A stretch of DNA of 64,000 bases from Ottelia alismoides. Taxonomy: Eukaryota > Streptophyta > Magnoliopsida > Alismatales > Hydrocharitaceae. Positions 7,917-18,737 of the stretch are shown in pieces (the stretch's first letter is position 1; the number at the start of each line of letters is the position of its first letter). Both the position numbers and the translations under genes were made by a program. The notes beneath the pieces were generated by a model. That model was given only the letters and a program-made list of their open reading frames with translations. It ran no database searches and was not told where the DNA came from. Where the stretch lies: positions 186,001-250,000 of the forward strand of contig JAZKJV010002323.1 in assembly GCA_037367405.1 (NCBI GenBank). Reading direction: 5' to 3'.

Positions 7917-10900
7917 TGATGAATACCCATTCATCACTCTTTATTCTTCTATTTTAGCTACAAAAACCTTTGCAAATGCATGTAGATATGTGTAAATAGG
8001 AATAATTAGCAAAAGCATGCATTGTGTAAAAACCTATAATTAGCATGTTTTTGTGCAAAAATAAAAGAATAAAGATTAAAAAGAAAAAGAGGGAAATATT
8101 TAGAATAAATATTGAGCAACCTAACCCAAGGGAGGGCTCAGCATGGGCCTGACCGCATAAAAGCCACAGTAGAGGGAGATAGGGGCTCTTGTGTAAATAT
8201 CCTTGTAAATAAAATAAAAATATTTGTCCTCACCCAAAAACATGCTTGTAAATATTTGTATATATATAAAAACAAAAGAAAAATTAAAAACCAAAAAGAT
8301 CAAAAATACCCTTTCACCATGTACATAGACCATGCTTCTACATTTATTTAACCTTGTAAATAAATAAAGTTATTTTCCAAACTTTTTGTAAATATTCTAT
8401 GCTATATATTGTAAATAAATAAAATAAAAAGAATCAAAATAAAAAAATCAAATAAAAATAACAAAAAATTAAAAATACAAAAATATCTTGTACATATACC
8501 TTGTATATAGATGTACATATCTATTTATTTTACCTATGTAAATAAATAATAAAAATCAAATAAAAACACCCTTTTATTCCTTATTTTATACTATAAATAA
8601 ATAAAATATAAAATAGGAATAAAATTGTACAAAAATAATAATTAAAAATCAAAAATCAAAAGCCTACATATTGTTTATATACCTATATATAGCTATATAA
8701 TGTAAATACCTTATTTTTATTTCCAAAAATTAATTAAAAATCACCAAAAAATAGAAAAAAATAAAATAAAAATATTTCATGTTTTGAGTTTTTGCAGATT
8801 CGGCCCCTAGCTATGTTTATTTGTCATCTCAAGATCCAGCCACGTGGCCGAACCGCATTGGCTCCTGGGGATGTTGACCGCCCGGTCAACTGGCCCCCCC
8901 AGGACCACTTCTCACGGGTTTGAGCTTCGGACCCAACTTCTCGGATTTTTCCCCGCTCAACCCGATTGCCTATCACCCAAACCCCGGCTCCGTTTTGCAC
9001 CTCCCACATCCGACACCCTCGCCGGGCATCAACCTCGGGATCCGCGCGCTACCATGACCCTACCCGAGCCTTTCTTCTCGGATCCCTCCAGCCTACATAA
9101 GCGAGCTCCGCCACCCATTTTATCCATCTTTGGTCATTCCCCTCATTCCCTGTGAGCTCCAGAGTGATCGCACGAGTGACAGCGAGCGTCTCCACCTGTT
9201 GCAGCGAGGCGAGGAGGAGGATACCACTAATCCGGCGAGTATCACCGCCGTGCTCCGCCCTGAGTTGGAGCTCGAGCCTCGGACGGCGTTCCTTGAGGCG
9301 AAGACCCAGAGCTGCGCAAGCTCGACCACAGCCCATTCCTTCACCCAGGTACCCTCTTAGCTTAGCTATTTCGTTCGATTTCAGCTTTGCCCCAATTCGT
9401 CCCGCCGTCGTATTCCCTCGATTCACCCCGGTTCCGACCACCGTTCGACCATCGGACCCGACCCCCACGTTCGCCTTCCTCCGCCGCACGTTCTGCACCC
9501 ACTCACTCAGCCCAGCTCGCACAGGAGCTGGGAACCGGGCTCCACCGTCTTCCACCTTCGCCGGAGCCCGCCGCCCCGACGCACCAGTCACCTTCACATC
9601 GCCTAACTGGGTCGAGGCAGTTTGCCCTCGACCAGCGAGTCTTCTGAGCCCTTTTGCAGGTCCTACCGAGCCCATCTGAGGGATTGGTCATTCAGGCCGG
9701 GAGACCCAGCTCCGCCGACCGTGCCTGAGCTCCTCCGAGCTTGGGTCGATCATCGGAGCACCGCAGCAGACGCAGGAGCGCACCGGCTTGCTTCTCCGAT
9801 CATCAGAGCGCTCCGAGGAGGAGGCCAGCACCCGCACGAGCCCGGCGAAGTTCGCCGAGGACCAGTTCCTCCAGCACCCTCCAGCGTCGTCGGATTAGCC
9901 TCCAGCTCCAGATGCCATCCTGACCGTTGGTTGCTGGAGCCCTCTTTGACGTCAGATCCGAGGCGACAGATCCGGACCGTTAGATCCGCACGTGTCCTGG
10001 CCTGGACCGTTGGATCGACCAGAGCAGCACCTGCGTTGAGAGCCGCCCCCGCCTGGACCGTCCGATCTACTCGTGGCAGCCATCCAGCCGCTCCGGTTAA
10101 TAAAGGGTAAATTACCCTTAGGCCCTTATCTTTGTTTTATTTCGTTTGAGTCCTGTAAATATTTAAATACGTTGTTTAGTAGGTTTATTTGCATAGAGGA
10201 CCCTGCACTTTAGTGTTATTGCATATATACCCCTGCCTGTTGTGAGCCACGTGCTTCGTCACGTGTTGTTTTGGGTTATTTGCAGTCTTTGCCCTTGTAG
10301 TTCTGGTTGTTATGAAATGAATGAAAGGTTTTAATTAATTGCATTTATACCCCTGTGCGTGGTTGTTTTACGCATGTGCGTTATATTTTGGGTCATTTGC
10401 AACCGAGCCCCCTGGACTTTTGGTACGTGTTACCAATAAGTCCTCGGGACTTATTTTCCTTACATATAGGTCCCTGAGTGCCCCAGACACGCGCTTCGCG
10501 CGTGTTTTGCTGGGTATTTTGCACCAGGACCCCCAGAACTTTGGGTATTTGCATTCCAGTCCCTATGCACAGTACCCTTTTGTTATTTTTTGAATAAAAT
10601 ATCAAATCACCTCCAAATTCGATGAAAATTTGACACATGGCTCCTGCCATGGTGTAGGATTTTTGTGAATGTTTAAGGACATTTTTTATTGTGTTTGCTA
10701 TTTTTAAAAATTCAAAGACCATAGTTTTTGCTACTGTCTAGATTGAAAAATCACAAAAAATACAAAAACTCCCCTAAAAATTCCACAAAAATTAGCTACT
10801 GTTTAGTTTAGTTTCCTTGATTTTCTAGCCAATTTTGGCTATTTTTCATTGTTTAAAAACCTTAAAAACTTAAAAACACTCGAAAACCCATAAAAATTCT

Positions 10901-11517
10901 AATAAATTAATTAAAAACCCAAAAATAATAAACTTGGTACCCAAATTTTCCTTGTTTTCTCTACCTTACAGGAAAATTACCTTCAGGCCCTTGTGAGGCC
11001 CTTAGATATTTTATCTAAGGACTTTTGGCCCGGATGGACAGTACCCCTTGCTTTTAGCACTGTTTGATTTTTAGAAAATAAAATACACATCAGAAAATTA
11101 TCAAAAATTCACCAAAAACATAAAAAATTATAAAACACATAAAAATATTTTTGTTTTGGTTTTTGGTTAATTTTTGATGCATTAAATAAATTGTTGAAGT
11201 GTGCTTATTTGTGTTTCCTTTATTTTCTTTACATATTAAAAATCCAAAAAATATAAAAATAATTAAAAACCACTAAAAAATATTTTGTCTTTTATTTTAT
11301 TTGTTTTTACTACTTCGTAGGCCTTCGGCTAATCCGTGCTCCTCGAGTTCGACCCTGGGTGCTATGCCAGGTTAAACATATAGCAGGACCGCTACGCATG
11401 TTTTGATTGCTTGATTTGTCATTAGTGGTTCGATTTTTCTTGATCGACCTAGTCTGAGTGATTGAGGTCACAACGACCATTTCTGTACCTTTACCTTAGT
11501 CACTTAGACGGTCATCA
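7917..11517 (+). repeat. 3' LTR of element A (3601 bp)
   Basis: The LTR starts TGATGA right after the purine tract and ends TCATCA. Both ends match the LTRs of the minus-strand composite in reverse complement. It has an AT-rich U3 (7917-8800), a conserved block (8115-8185), a GC-rich promoter/R segment (about 8820-10100) and an AT-rich U5-side segment ending with a block (11310-11517) shared by all LTRs in this window. ORFs in the GC-rich part occur on both strands and are not credible genes. Confidence 0.92.
9093..9100 (+). promoter_or_regulatory. Probable TATA-like element of the element A LTR
   Basis: CTACATAA precedes GCGAGCTCCGCC. It occupies the same place as TATATAGCTCC in the composite LTRs and TATAAATCTCGAGCTCC in element B, so it is probably a weakened TATA box. 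Confidence 0.35.
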
Positions 11518-12247
11518 GTATGCAATCAAGCGGGTGTCTGCTACCGGCCATGGATGTGGAAGTATGTGATCGAGATCCGGTAGCACAAAAGAAATCGTCA
11601 GCTCTGGATCAGACTGGAGTGAAAGTGTGAAGCCGAAGAAATCGAACGTGGAGAAGGATGGATCAGTAATGGAATCCTCCACGTCAATCAATGTCTCAAG
11701 AAGATATGTGCAGTCAAGATCAGGAGACTCTCTAAGAAGACTGATATCCGATGCATGAAATAGAAGCAGATCAGACAGATCATCGAATATCTCCAGGATG
11801 GGCTCATCCTCGCGAGGGTCGTCGAAGTGAGAAGACTTATAATCAGAAGGATCTAAAGACTTGGTTTCGTGCTCCGCCAGATCGGAAACACTCTCAGCAG
11901 GTGAAACCGAGTACACATTGAATGTGGCATCCTCCCGCAGATAACCATCGGGGAGAGATGCAGGATCAGAAGTGGCAAGAAGAGGATCAGGATCTAGATG
12001 GGCATCTGCACTGCTATCAAGTATCCACTCGGTGCACCAGGCTGCATCATCATCGGAAGTGTCGCTCTTGGAAATCTGGAAGCAGGAGAAGGTACTAGTC
12101 AACACCGCTGAAGCCGGCAAAGTGTCTGCGGCTGATCCTCGCTCTGCGGCTCTGCTGGCTGCCAACTGGTCCTCAACAAAGGTGTCTATCTCATCAGAGT
12201 AGAGGACAAAAGGCTCGAATACGGGACTCTTTGTATCCGAACTCTCA
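11515..12247 (-). pseudogene. Element B acidic spacer after gag, cut by insertion of element A
   Basis: An open frame rich in Asp, Glu and Ser (for example SDTSDDDAAW) follows the gag stop in another frame. Element A carries similar acidic spacers around its protease. The frame runs to the edge of element A's LTR, where its last codons are LTR sequence, so its 3' continuation must lie left of the window. No protease motif is reached before the break. The shift from the gag frame may be a mutation or part of the original expression design; this cannot be told from one copy. Confidence 0.6.
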
Positions 12248-12272
12248 AAGTGTGTCCCTCATCGAGCTGTAG

Positions 12273-13523
12273 CTACTGGGCCGAGTCATGAAATCTGTCG
12301 GACTCCGAGAAGTATCTGTGCAGAAAGGAAGCTGACTCCTCCGAGACTGGGAAATGAAGTGGCTGAATCAATGGCTGCAAAAGCAGGGGCTCCTCCGGCT
12401 CCTGGAGTATCAGAAGATCTGATATCCAAGACTCGTCAACTGGGAACTCTGGGGCTGACTCGAACTCCAGCTGGAACACCAACGGGAACTCAAGTAGACT
12501 CTGAGTCCAAACCTCTGCTATCGCAGTCATCTCCTCTGTACTCTGTGGTGTTGTATGCTCCCAGTCCTCTGGCTGGTGTGTAGAAAGTGTATCCTCATGT
12601 AATGTGACACACCGCACTGGTACCGCATCGTCCGCATGTGTTGTCCCGACTACGGCATCTCGTGAAGAAGATCTCAGTGAAAGTAAACTCGAGATGGTGT
12701 CCAGTAAGTGAATGTCGGAACTGCGGTGTGAACCGCCACATGTGGTAATCACCAGTGCTATCTGCTCTGCGGTCATCCCCCTCATGGAGATCTCTATCAA
12801 GTCTGTCAGTGGAAGCCCGTGATCGGGAAATCTCCTCATGAGGTCAAGAAACCTCGGCCATGCCTCATGCAATGGCTCCTGGGGGTCTACTGAAAAGTCG
12901 GTGATCAAAGACCGCATACACTCTACTCTACGTTGGGGGAAGTATCTTTGTAAGAACTCTCGGCGTATCTCTCCCCACGTGTCGAATGTCCTCCCCAATC
13001 GTCGGTGCCATCTCATGGCTCTGTCGTGAAGCGTGAAGGGGAAGGTCTTGCTCATCAGCTCCTCTGCAGTGACGTCTGAATATCTTTGTGCTCTGCAAAA
13101 CTCCTCGAATGCGGACAGGTGAAGATAAGGCTCCTCGTGCGCCTCTCCTAAAAATGTCGGCAGTCGCTGAATGTAATCCAAATCCAAGACGAATGGACCT
13201 AGTGTAGAAGCTGACTCAGCTCCCTGTGCTATCTGCTCCTCCATCCTTCTGGAATAGGATATGTCTGCTGATCTCCACTGCTCTCTCTGGTCACCAACGG
13301 AGTACGCTCTCAACTCAGCAACAGCATCATCCAGGTCTCGCATCTGCTCTATCTGGTATCCTCGGACGTCTCGCACAGCATGCCCAGAGTAGTGAGATGA
13401 AATGGAGGGAGGGAGCAGGAGGTAGGTCGGAGATCCAACCTCCCTAGAAGGTGGTCTGGAGTGATGGTCAGATAGTGAAGAAAAAGCCGCAAGAGTCGGC
13501 TCGAAGTGAGGGGGATCCATCAT
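12273..13523 (-). CDS. Gag of element B (Athila-type Retrotrans_gag)
   Basis: This is a 416-codon ORF starting at an ATG pair just downstream of the leader. Residues about 120-260 form the retrotransposon gag fold: a Leu-rich stretch with LHLSAFEEFC, FPFTLHDRAMRWHRRL, then FLQRYFP and LHEAWPRFLDLMRRFPDHGLP. These correspond to the gag of elements A and C (FPFSLADRAATWLKHL, YLNKYYP, WERFRELTDRCPYHEI), but sequence similarity is low, so B is a different family. Gag forms the particle that packages the RNA. No zinc knuckle is present. The stop at 12273 follows a CAG-rich context and may itself be a decay product. Confidence 0.85.
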   Translation of the reverse strand: MMDPPHFEPTLAAFSSLSDHHSRPPSREVGSPTYLLLPPSISSHYSGHAVRDVRGYQIEQMRDLDDAVAELRAYSVGDQREQWRSADISYSRRMEEQIAQGAESASTLGPFVLDLDYIQRLPTFLGEAHEEPYLHLSAFEEFCRAQRYSDVTAEELMSKTFPFTLHDRAMRWHRRLGRTFDTWGEIRREFLQRYFPQRRVECMRSLITDFSVDPQEPLHEAWPRFLDLMRRFPDHGLPLTDLIEISMRGMTAEQIALVITTCGGSHRSSDIHLLDTISSLLSLRSSSRDAVVGTTHADDAVPVRCVTLHEDTLSTHQPEDWEHTTPQSTEEMTAIAEVWTQSLLEFPLVFQLEFESAPEFPVDESWISDLLILQEPEEPLLLQPLIQPLHFPVSEESASFLHRYFSESDRFHDSAQ

Positions 13524-15047
13524 CCAGGGGTAAAGGAGAAGCAGAGACGAATACTGAAGGGAGGGAGGGTGGGAAACAGATGGATAAAGAGGGGAAGGAT
13601 TGAAGGGATCTGGAAATCACACAAGATGAACAAGCAAACCCCCGATTCATCTACGCACACAAAGCTGAAGACCGAAAGGGATCAGTCAATTATCTTGTCG
13701 ATTTTTTTAGGTGATCATTCAGTCTATCAGAGTGATTACGTGAGGTAATAGGAATCTGATATCTCTCAACCGACTGTCCCGTACCAAAGAGCCGGTAATC
13801 AGTCGAGAAAAATCGGATGGCTCTATCCTAAGGTGCGGATCACTCTCTCGCTCATCCAAACCAAACAAGGAGGGGGTTACTCTCCCCAAGACAAATTTTT
13901 CAATTCGGTGTCTTTTAGGTCAAGTGTGATTAGCAGTTCCGATTTTATTGTTTTTGTTTTTAGGTATTTTTTAATAAAAACAAACGCCTAACGAATTTTT
14001 CCGTTCTCCTGATTATTAAGTCAAAAACAGGGGGAGAAGACGAAAAAGCCGATGCGCAATGAAGTCAATGATGCATGCAAAGTAAGAAAGGTGTACCTGA
14101 CTCCAGCACTCTACATGCAATATGATCCGCGCATAATGTAAAGACAGAAAAGTAAACTACCTATATGGTGCAGCGGGAAAAGCCGAGTCCTAAGCAAGCA
14201 GCTTCTACACGAAAGAGCCATCTAGCTGGTCACCAGCCTTCGATCCTGAGAGTCCGGACTCTGTCTACCCCTCCTCCTCCCGACAAATCGGGTTCAGGAG
14301 CAACGCTTGGCAGGGCAGGCTGCGGCACGTAGGCTCGAAGGAAAATGAATCAGCTATTTTTATTAATGTTTTATTAGTAGGTCCAATTAAACGATCTATA
14401 GGAACATGCAGATAATTAAGTGTGTGGATCCTACTAATTACGACACAGTCAAGCAGAAAGTCCTACGGCTACGGGCTCGAGAAAAACTGCATAAAACCGT
14501 AAAAGGCAGCGAAAAAAGCTAAAAACCGTGAAAAGCCGCGAAAAAGCTAAAGTAGCTTATGGGTCCCCCGAGCACACCGGTGCTCGGCGAAACAGACCCG
14601 AGAAGGAAGTCCAAGTCCAACTGTCCCTGTATTATTACAATTCAAATAAAATGTGCTGAAAGAAACCTAACTACCCATCTCACTCTCAGCTACTCTCTCG
14701 CTCTCTCCTGCGACTTCGTGCAGAAGGGAGCCGCCTCCGAGTCTCGCGGTTACGCCGGCTTCTTGAAAGTCGCTGCCTCGGTCCTCAGGCCCTCACAAGA
14801 AAGAAACAGAGTGTCAAACCAAGTAAAATGATCAAATAAAAGCAGAAAAACTAAACAGGTGTATATATATGCAAAAATGACAAATAAAATAAACAAGCAA
14901 AAAGAAAATAAAAGAAAAGAAAAGAAAAAGAAAATAAAACAAAAATAAATGAAAAATAAAAAGCCGCGAAAAGCCGCGGACTCAGAAAGAGCCGCGGAAA
15001 GCCGCGAAAAAGAAAATAAAGCAAAAATAAAAACTACTAAGCCGTGC
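13524..15047 (-). other. Leader (5' UTR) of element B, no gene
   Basis: This lies between the PBS and gag. It contains a strong stem-loop (14561-14599), clusters of AAAAGCCGCG repeats (about 14525-14560 and 14960-15010) and blocks shared with the leaders of the composite. One block (13790-13880) resembles the leader segment at 44880-44960. No credible ORF was found. Confidence 0.7.
14561..14599 (-). ncRNA. Conserved leader stem-loop (packaging or dimerisation candidate)
   Basis: The outer stem is GGGTC/GACCC and the inner stem CGAGCAC/GTGCTCG around an ACCG loop. The centre CACCGGTG is self-complementary. The same structure is found at 45607-45647 and 59713-59753. Confidence 0.6.
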
Positions 15048-15065
15048 TCCCCGGCAACGACGCCA
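15048..15065 (-). promoter_or_regulatory. tRNA-Asp primer binding site, element B
   Basis: On the minus strand the site reads TGGCGTCGTTGCCGGGGA. That is complementary to the 3' end of plant tRNA-Asp apart from one mismatch, and lies three bases after the LTR end. Confidence 0.88.
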
Positions 15066-15068
15066 TTC

Positions 15069-18000
15069 TGATGACACACCTGATCACTCGAGTAAAAGGT
15101 AATCAAGAGTCGTTGTGACCCAAGTCACCAAGCCTAGTCGATCGAGAAAAATAGACCACCAAATAAAGTCAAAAATCAAATAGGCTCAAGTAGCGGTCTC
15201 GCTATTATATTAACCTGGTATAGCGACTAGGGTCGAACACAAGGAGCACGTGATGGCCTAGCGGCCTACGAAGTAGTCTAAAAAAAGAATAAAATAAAAG
15301 AAATGTATTTTTGGTGGATTTTTAGTTTTTATAAATTTTTTTGGATTTTTAATTAATAAAGAAAATAAAGAAAGCAATAAAACAAGCCAATACAACTAAT
15401 TATTAAAGCACTCAAAAATCACTCAAGAATTCAAATAAAAATGTTTTTATGTATTTTATGTTTTTACTGTTTTTGGGTAATTTTTGGTATTTTTCTGATT
15501 TTTATTTAATTTTCTAAAAATCAAACAAGACAGAAATATGAAGGTGTTGTCCAGTCTGACTTGGAGGGCCAATATAAAATAGATAAAAGCCCTATCAAGG
15601 TCTGAAGGTAATTTTCCTAGAAACTAGAAGATATAAGGAAAATTTAGGCACTGGAATTATTGTTTTTGAATTTTTCAATTAATTATTAGAATTTTTATAA
15701 GGTTTTTAGTGTTTTTCAATTTTTATGAGTTTTATATAATGAAAAATGACCAAAATTTGTCAGAAAATCAAACATAGCAAAATACACACTAACTGATTTT
15801 TTTATAATTTTTAGAGGTATTTTAATATTTTTTGTGAATTTTTAAGTCAAACAGTAAAGAAAAAGCTTGTTTTTGAATTTTTAAAAATATTAAAGAAAAC
15901 AAAAATGTCTCCAAAAATAGGAAAAAAATTTACACAATGGCAGGAGCCATGTGTCCAATTTTCATCGCATTTGGAGTTGGTTTGATATTTTATTAAAAAT
16001 CAAAACTAGGGTATAGTGCACAGGGACCTGTACACAAATAGAAGAAGTTCCAAGGGGTACGGTGCAAAATTTCCAAGAAGTCATGCGCGAGGCGCGTGTC
16101 CTGGGCACACAGGGACCTGATTGCAAAGAAACAAAATTCTAGACTATTTAATAACAAGTATTAAAAGTCCAGAGCTTCGATGTAAATAACCCACTAATAA
16201 ACGCACATGCGCATAAAAATCATTCACATGGGCATATCTGCAATTTTCTAAAAATTTTCATTCATTCACTAACACCCGAGAACTACAAGGTTAAACATGC
16301 AAATAACCCAAATAAACACGTGTCGACGCACGTGATCCACTACAGGCAGGGGCACACATGTAAATACCAGACAAGATAGGGTCCACTATGCAATTTATCC
16401 AACACAAATAAAGGTTTAAAAATATTTACAGGACCTAAAATTAACAACTACAAGTCTAAGGGCCTAAGACATGTTCACCCTTATTATATCCGAGGGACGG
16501 ATGGCTGCCACGTGGAGATCGGACGGTGGAGAAAAGTGGCGCCTCAACAAAGGAGCCCTCAGGTCTGATCGAACGGCTACGGCGTCACCACGTGGCTGAT
16601 CTGACGGTCCTCACGCGCTGTGGGTGACCCTCGCTACATCGACGGTCCTGATCACTCCTCCAAAGATCGAACGGTGCTGGAGACTCCTCGAATGGATGGC
16701 TGAGATCCGAACTAGAGCTGGAGGTCAATCGGACAGCTCTGGAAGATGGTGGACGAACTGGATGTCGGCGAACTTCGTTGGGCCCGTGTGTGCTCTGACG
16801 TCCTCCTCGCGGGCCACTGAAGATCGGAGAAGATGCGTGCGGGCCTTCCGCGTCGAATGACAGCCTCCGATGACTCGACAGAGCTCTGGGGAGCTCAGGC
16901 GAGGTCGGCGGAGGTTGAGCGGCTGCACCTGGATGGTCGGGCCCTTAGATGGGCTCGGATGTCCCTGCAAAATGACGCAACACACTCACGGGTCGAGGGC
17001 AAAGTGCCTCGACCCTGTTAGGCGTGGTGACTGTGAACGGTGCGACGGGGCGTAGGGGCTCCGGCGATGCGACGGTGGAGGAGCCCCAATCCCAGCTCCT
17101 GTGCGAGATGGGTTGAGAGAGTGGGTGGAGAACGTGCGCGAAGGAGAGGCGAACGTGATGGGGTGGTCAGATGATCGAGGCGAAGGCGGATATGGCCGGA
17201 ATCGAAGGTGAACGGCGACGGCGAGATTTGGGCGTAATGTGAAATTAAAGAAAAAGAAAGGGAACTAAGTCTACCTGGGTGGATGAGTCGACTGGGCGTG
17301 AGCTCTGGAAGCTCTGGGTCGTCGCCTCACGGGTTGTTGAGGCCCGAGGCTCGAGCTCTACCTTCAGGCGGAGCACGACGGCGCTAAGACGCCGGATCAG
17401 TGGTCCGGGCACCCTCTCCTCTCTACGACACGGCCAACGGGGAGCTGTCACCTCGAGGGTGGTTGTGGAGGTCCTGGGATGAAGGAATGGGGAGCCAAAG
17501 ATCGTGAAAAAGGAGGCGGAGCTCGAGATTTATACTGCCATGGGTCCGACTAAAAACGATCGGGTAGGGCAGCTCAAAGCGCGGACCCCGATGCGGGCAT
17601 CCTGGCGAGGGTGTCGGATCTGGCAAGGACAATTAGGACCCTGGGTTTGAGTGAGAGATGATCGGGTCTGGACGCTAAAATGTGGAGAAATCGGGTCGGG
17701 CGTCTAGAACCCGTGGGAAGTGGTCCACAGGGGGGAGTTGACCGGGCGGTCAACATCCCCGTGGACCAATGAGAATCAGCCACCTGGAAATGATTTGGAA
17801 ATTAAATTAAAAATAGCAAATGGCCGAATTATAAAAAAATGAAAACATGAAAAATATTTGTTTTAATTTTTTCTATTTTTTGTGATTTTTAATTATTTTT
17901 TTGAAATAAAAATAGGGTATTTACATAATAGGGCTATATATAGGTATATACAATATAGGTTTTTGATTTTTGATTTTTAATTAGTTATTTTTGTGCATTT

Positions 18001-18737
18001 TTATTCCTATTTTATATTTTATTTATTTATAGCATAAAATTAGGAATAAAAGGTATTTTTATTTTATTTTTATTATTTATATACAAAGATGAAATAAATA
18101 GATATATACATCTATGTACATGGTATATTTACAATATTCTTTTTGGATTTTAATTTTGTTCTTCTTATTTGATTTTTGTTTTTTTATGAATTTTATTTTA
18201 TTTATTTACACCATAAGAGATAGAATATATACAATTTTTATGAAAATTAATTTATTTATTTACAAGGCTAGATAAATAGAAAGGTGTGGGTGTATGTACA
18301 TGGTGAATATGTACAAGGTAGGTGACTTTTATCTTCTTTTTTAATTTTTCAATTTTTGTTTTGATTTTGTATTTATAAATATTTACAAATATGTACAAGC
18401 CACTTTTATTCTATTTTTGGAGGAAAATACTTTTGTGATATTTACAGGTATATTTACACACATGAGCACCCTATCTCTCTCTACTTTGGATTTTATGCGG
18501 TCAGGCCCATGCTGAGCCCTCCCTTGGGATTAGGTTGCTCAATATTTATTCTAAATATTTCCCTCTTTTTCTTTTTAATCTTTATTCTTTTATTTTTGCA
18601 CAAAAACATGCTAATTATTAGTTTTTACACCATGCATGATTTTGGTAATTATTGGTATTTACAAACATATACATGCATTTGCAAAGGTTTTTGTAGCTAA
18701 AATATAAGAATAAAGAGTGATGAATGAGTATTCATCA
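15069..18737 (-). repeat. 5' LTR of element B (3669 bp)
   Basis: It is bounded by TGATGA and TCATCA. It shares the overall plan of the element A LTR: AT-rich U3, conserved block at 18474-18552, GC-rich promoter region about 16490-17800 and AT-rich U5 side. The sequences are clearly diverged from A outside the conserved blocks. Confidence 0.9.
17528..17537 (-). promoter_or_regulatory. TATA box in element B LTR
   Basis: The minus strand reads CAGTATAAATCTCGAGCTCC. It lies at the AT/GC transition of the LTR, at the position equivalent to the TATATAG of the composite LTRs. Confidence 0.5.

Larger units (their letters stand above)
1..11517 (+). mobile_element. Element A: Athila-lineage Ty3/gypsy LTR retrotransposon, 5' part cut by window
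   Basis: Domain order is gag, protease, reverse transcriptase, RNaseH, integrase, then a structured 3' region, a purine tract and a long 3' LTR. The RT/RH wording (a CVDYRRLN-like block, FMDDFSV, FEIMTDAS) and the tRNA-Asp PBS seen in its relatives place it in the Athila lineage. The 5' LTR, PBS, leader and N-terminal gag lie left of the window. The 3' LTR ends at 11517 inside the coding region of element B, so A is a nested insertion into B. The 5 bases after the LTR are GTATG; the partner duplication would lie outside the window. Confidence 0.93.
11518..18737 (-). mobile_element. Element B: second Athila-type family, 5' half only (5' LTR, PBS, leader, gag, spacer)
   Basis: The LTR starts (minus strand) with a TGATGAAT palindrome at 18737 and ends TCATCA at 15069, followed by GAA and a tRNA-Asp PBS. 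Gag follows after a leader of about 1.5 kb. PR, RT, INT and the 3' LTR are absent because element A interrupts at 11517. The upstream flank (18738 on) is a copia RT in mid-domain, so B had itself inserted into a copia element. Base flank at the right end: GCCAA. Confidence 0.88.

Noticed and set aside
9049..9679. Overlapping 175- and 208-codon ORFs on both strands in the element A LTR
   Set aside because: They lie in a GC-rich LTR promoter segment, have no recognisable domain and are not kept in the other LTRs.
14750..15106. 118-codon minus ORF with a hydrophobic low-complexity stretch
   Set aside because: It crosses the LTR end and PBS and reflects T-rich leader DNA; no signal of a membrane protein family.
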